From: Chryseobacterium gallinarum
GTDB taxonomy: Bacteria; Bacteroidota; Bacteroidia; Flavobacteriales; Weeksellaceae
Direction of reading: 5' to 3'
Assembly: GCF_001021975.1 (NCBI RefSeq)
Contig: NZ_CP009928.1
Span: forward strand, 992,001-1,056,000
DNA length: 64,000 nucleotides
Shown here: positions 62,837 to 64,000 of the stretch, piece by piece
Layout of the letters: the number at the start of each line of letters is the position of its first letter
Numbering within the stretch: position 1 is the stretch's first letter
Translations under genes and position numbers: made by a program
Notes under the pieces: generated by a model
The model's database searches: none
The model's input: only the letters and a program-made list of their open reading frames with translations
What the model was told of the DNA's origin: nothing

Positions 62837-63574
62837 TCATTCATCAAACTCATACCCTACATCCACCAGGTACAGTCCATGCGCGGGTGCAGAGGTTCCT
62901 GCGGCATTACGGTTTTTATCTTCAATGACTTTACGGAGATCTTCAGGCTTCATTTTTCCGCTTCCAATTTCCACCATTGTTCCTACGATAGCACGAACCA
63001 TATTTCTCAGGAAACGGTTTGCGGAAACAGTGAATTTCAATTCTGTTCCGTTCTGTTCCCATTCTGCTTTATACATTTTGCAGATATTGGTTTTGCTGTC
63101 TGTTTTTAATTTGGCAAAACTTGTAAAATCTTCATATTCAAATAAAATCTTACAGGCTTCGTTCATTGTATGGATGTCCAGTGACCTTTTCCAGTGCTGC
63201 CATGCAGATTCCTGGGTAAACGGATTTTTAGACAAGGAAATATAATATTCATACGTTCTGTAAGTAGCATCAAAGCGGGCATGAAAATCATCCTTCACCT
63301 TAAAAATCCTCTGGATGGAAATATCCGGAGGAAGAAAACTGTTTAATCTTCTCGGAAGATCATCATTCAACTCCTGCCCTGTATCAAAATGGGCAAATAT
63401 TTTTTTAGCATGAACACCGGTATCGGTTCTTCCAGCTCCGGTTGTTTTAATCTCTTCCCGTAAAATAGTGGAAAGCGCTTTTTCCAGTTCTTCCTGTACA
63501 GAAATAGCATCCGGCTGTATCTGATAGCCGAAATAATTCTTTCCGTTGTAAGAAAATTCTATAAAGTATCTCAA
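62837..63574 (-). CDS. truA: tRNA pseudouridine(38-40) synthase
   Basis: 245 residues with catalytic Asp51 in GAGRTDTGVHA, the MRYFIEFSYNGKNYFGYQIQ start, and RRLNSFLPPDI, AFDATYRTYEYYI and FLRNMVRAIVGTMVEIG motifs. I use the TTG at 63574, where the family start lies; the earlier TTG at 63595 overlaps the promoter -7 box. It modifies U38-U40 in the anticodon arm of tRNAs. Length is normal. Confidence 0.95.
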   Translation of the reverse strand: MRYFIEFSYNGKNYFGYQIQPDAISVQEELEKALSTILREEIKTTGAGRTDTGVHAKKIFAHFDTGQELNDDLPRRLNSFLPPDISIQRIFKVKDDFHARFDATYRTYEYYISLSKNPFTQESAWQHWKRSLDIHTMNEACKILFEYEDFTSFAKLKTDSKTNICKMYKAEWEQNGTELKFTVSANRFLRNMVRAIVGTMVEIGSGKMKPEDLRKVIEDKNRNAAGTSAPAHGLYLVDVGYEFDE

Positions 63575-63592
63575 GGTATTATAATAACTCCA

Positions 63593-63600
63593 CAAAAATA
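63593..63600 (-). promoter_or_regulatory. Candidate -7 box for truA
   Basis: TATTTTTG on the minus strand, 19 bases upstream of the TTG start at 63574. It implies a very short leader and excludes the upstream TTG as the start. Confidence 0.4.
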
Positions 63601-63668
63601 CTTTAATTTAACGAAATATTTGTTGAAAAGTCTTTGAGAATATTATATCAAATGCTTATGAAAATTCC

Positions 63669-63676
63669 TATTTTTG
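63669..63676 (+). promoter_or_regulatory. Candidate -7 box for lpxK with short leader
   Basis: TATTTTTG fits TAnnTTTG. Only 7 bases separate it from the ATG at 63684, so the transcript may be leaderless or nearly so. No -33 element at 19-21 bases. Confidence 0.4.
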
Positions 63677-63683
63677 CAATCGT

Positions 63684-64000
63684 ATGAAAAGATGGTACCT
63701 TTATCCTTTTTCCCTCGGTTATCATTTGGTAACGGGTATCCGGAACACATTGTATGATCTGGGTATTTTTAAGTCGACAAAATTCAAGACACCGATAATC
63801 AATGTCGGGAACCTTTCTGTGGGCGGAAGCGGAAAATCGCCGATGGTGATGTACCTTGCCCAGTATCTGTCCAAACATTACAGGACCGGAGTTCTTTCAC
63901 GAGGCTACGGAAGGCTCACCAAAGGTTATGAGGTGACCAATTATGACAGCAACTACAAAATAGTAGGAGATGAAGCCATGCAGCTTTTTGAACGTTTCAA
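63684..64000 (+). CDS. lpxK: Tetraacyldisaccharide 4'-kinase LpxK, N-terminal part (runs off window)
   Basis: First 105 residues of the inner-membrane kinase that makes lipid IVA in lipid A synthesis. The P-loop NVGNLSVGGSGKSPMVMYLA and the SRGYGRLTKGYEV and GDEAMQLFERF motifs fit LpxK exactly. The start MKRWYLYPFSLGYHLVTGIR begins 105 bases after truA begins in the other direction, so the two are divergent. No frameshift before the edge. Confidence 0.95.
   Translation, partial: MKRWYLYPFSLGYHLVTGIRNTLYDLGIFKSTKFKTPIINVGNLSVGGSGKSPMVMYLAQYLSKHYRTGVLSRGYGRLTKGYEVTNYDSNYKIVGDEAMQLFERF

Overview
This window looks like chromosomal DNA of a flavobacterium of the Chryseobacterium/Elizabethkingia type (Bacteroidota, Weeksellaceae). 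The evidence is SusC/SusD outer-membrane pairs, a type IX secretion tail, TAnnTTTG-type promoters, weak ribosome-binding sites, AT-rich spacers, a LytTR two-component pair, DUF-type outer-membrane barrels and an LpxK gene. No tRNA, rRNA, CRISPR array, transposase, integrase or phage structural gene was seen.

Layout. 1-11 kb (minus strand): three SusC-type TonB-dependent receptors, the leftmost cut by the window edge, and two SusD-like lipoproteins. The three receptor promoters share one architecture, and two of the upstream regions are copies of each other. 11-18.6 kb: housekeeping genes for RNase HII, YidC, CTP synthase, a YceI-like protein, RadA and ACP phosphodiesterase. 18.6-24.2 kb: a DUF6702 protein, a HupE/UreJ-like membrane protein, an M1 metallopeptidase and an AT-rich acyltransferase/SGNH gene. 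24.2-29.5 kb: a LytS/LytR-type two-component system divergent from a DUF2490 barrel, a CitMHS citrate transporter and a dicarboxylate/cation symporter, which suggests carboxylate sensing and uptake.

29.5-39 kb is the most unusual part. It has two GG-leader Cys-rich peptide genes too short for normal gene calling, one intact and one frameshifted. A four-helix-bundle gene flanked by inverted repeats sits between groES and groEL. The groEL 3' end and its terminator are duplicated on both sides of an unknown gene, followed by an AlbA/Schlafen-type ATPase, an XRE regulator, two small lipoproteins, a Kelch/T9SS protein starting at TTG, and a gene fragment with no start.

39-50 kb: small enzymes (DUF2461, RibD-C/DHFR-like, VOC, DinB, CHMI-like), a rhomboid protease with a large N-terminal extension, an alpha/beta hydrolase, an M48 protease, a beta-lactamase-like serine hydrolase, and a MITE-like inverted-repeat spacer at 45.0-45.3 kb. 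The 710-bp spacer at 50.0-50.7 kb carries a cluster of DnaA-box-like sites beside an extremely AT-rich tract. 50.7-57.9 kb: a hotdog-like protein, DUF2200, an FMN riboswitch controlling ribB, a TonB-dependent receptor, a barrel protein and an MHS-type metabolite transporter. 58.2-60.7 kb: a tightly overlapping operon (alpha/beta hydrolase, ECF sigma factor, four-helix membrane protein, methyltransferase) behind a non-housekeeping promoter-like sequence. 60.9-64 kb: an ABC exporter, TruA and the start of lpxK.

All family assignments come from reading motifs by eye. No database search was run.
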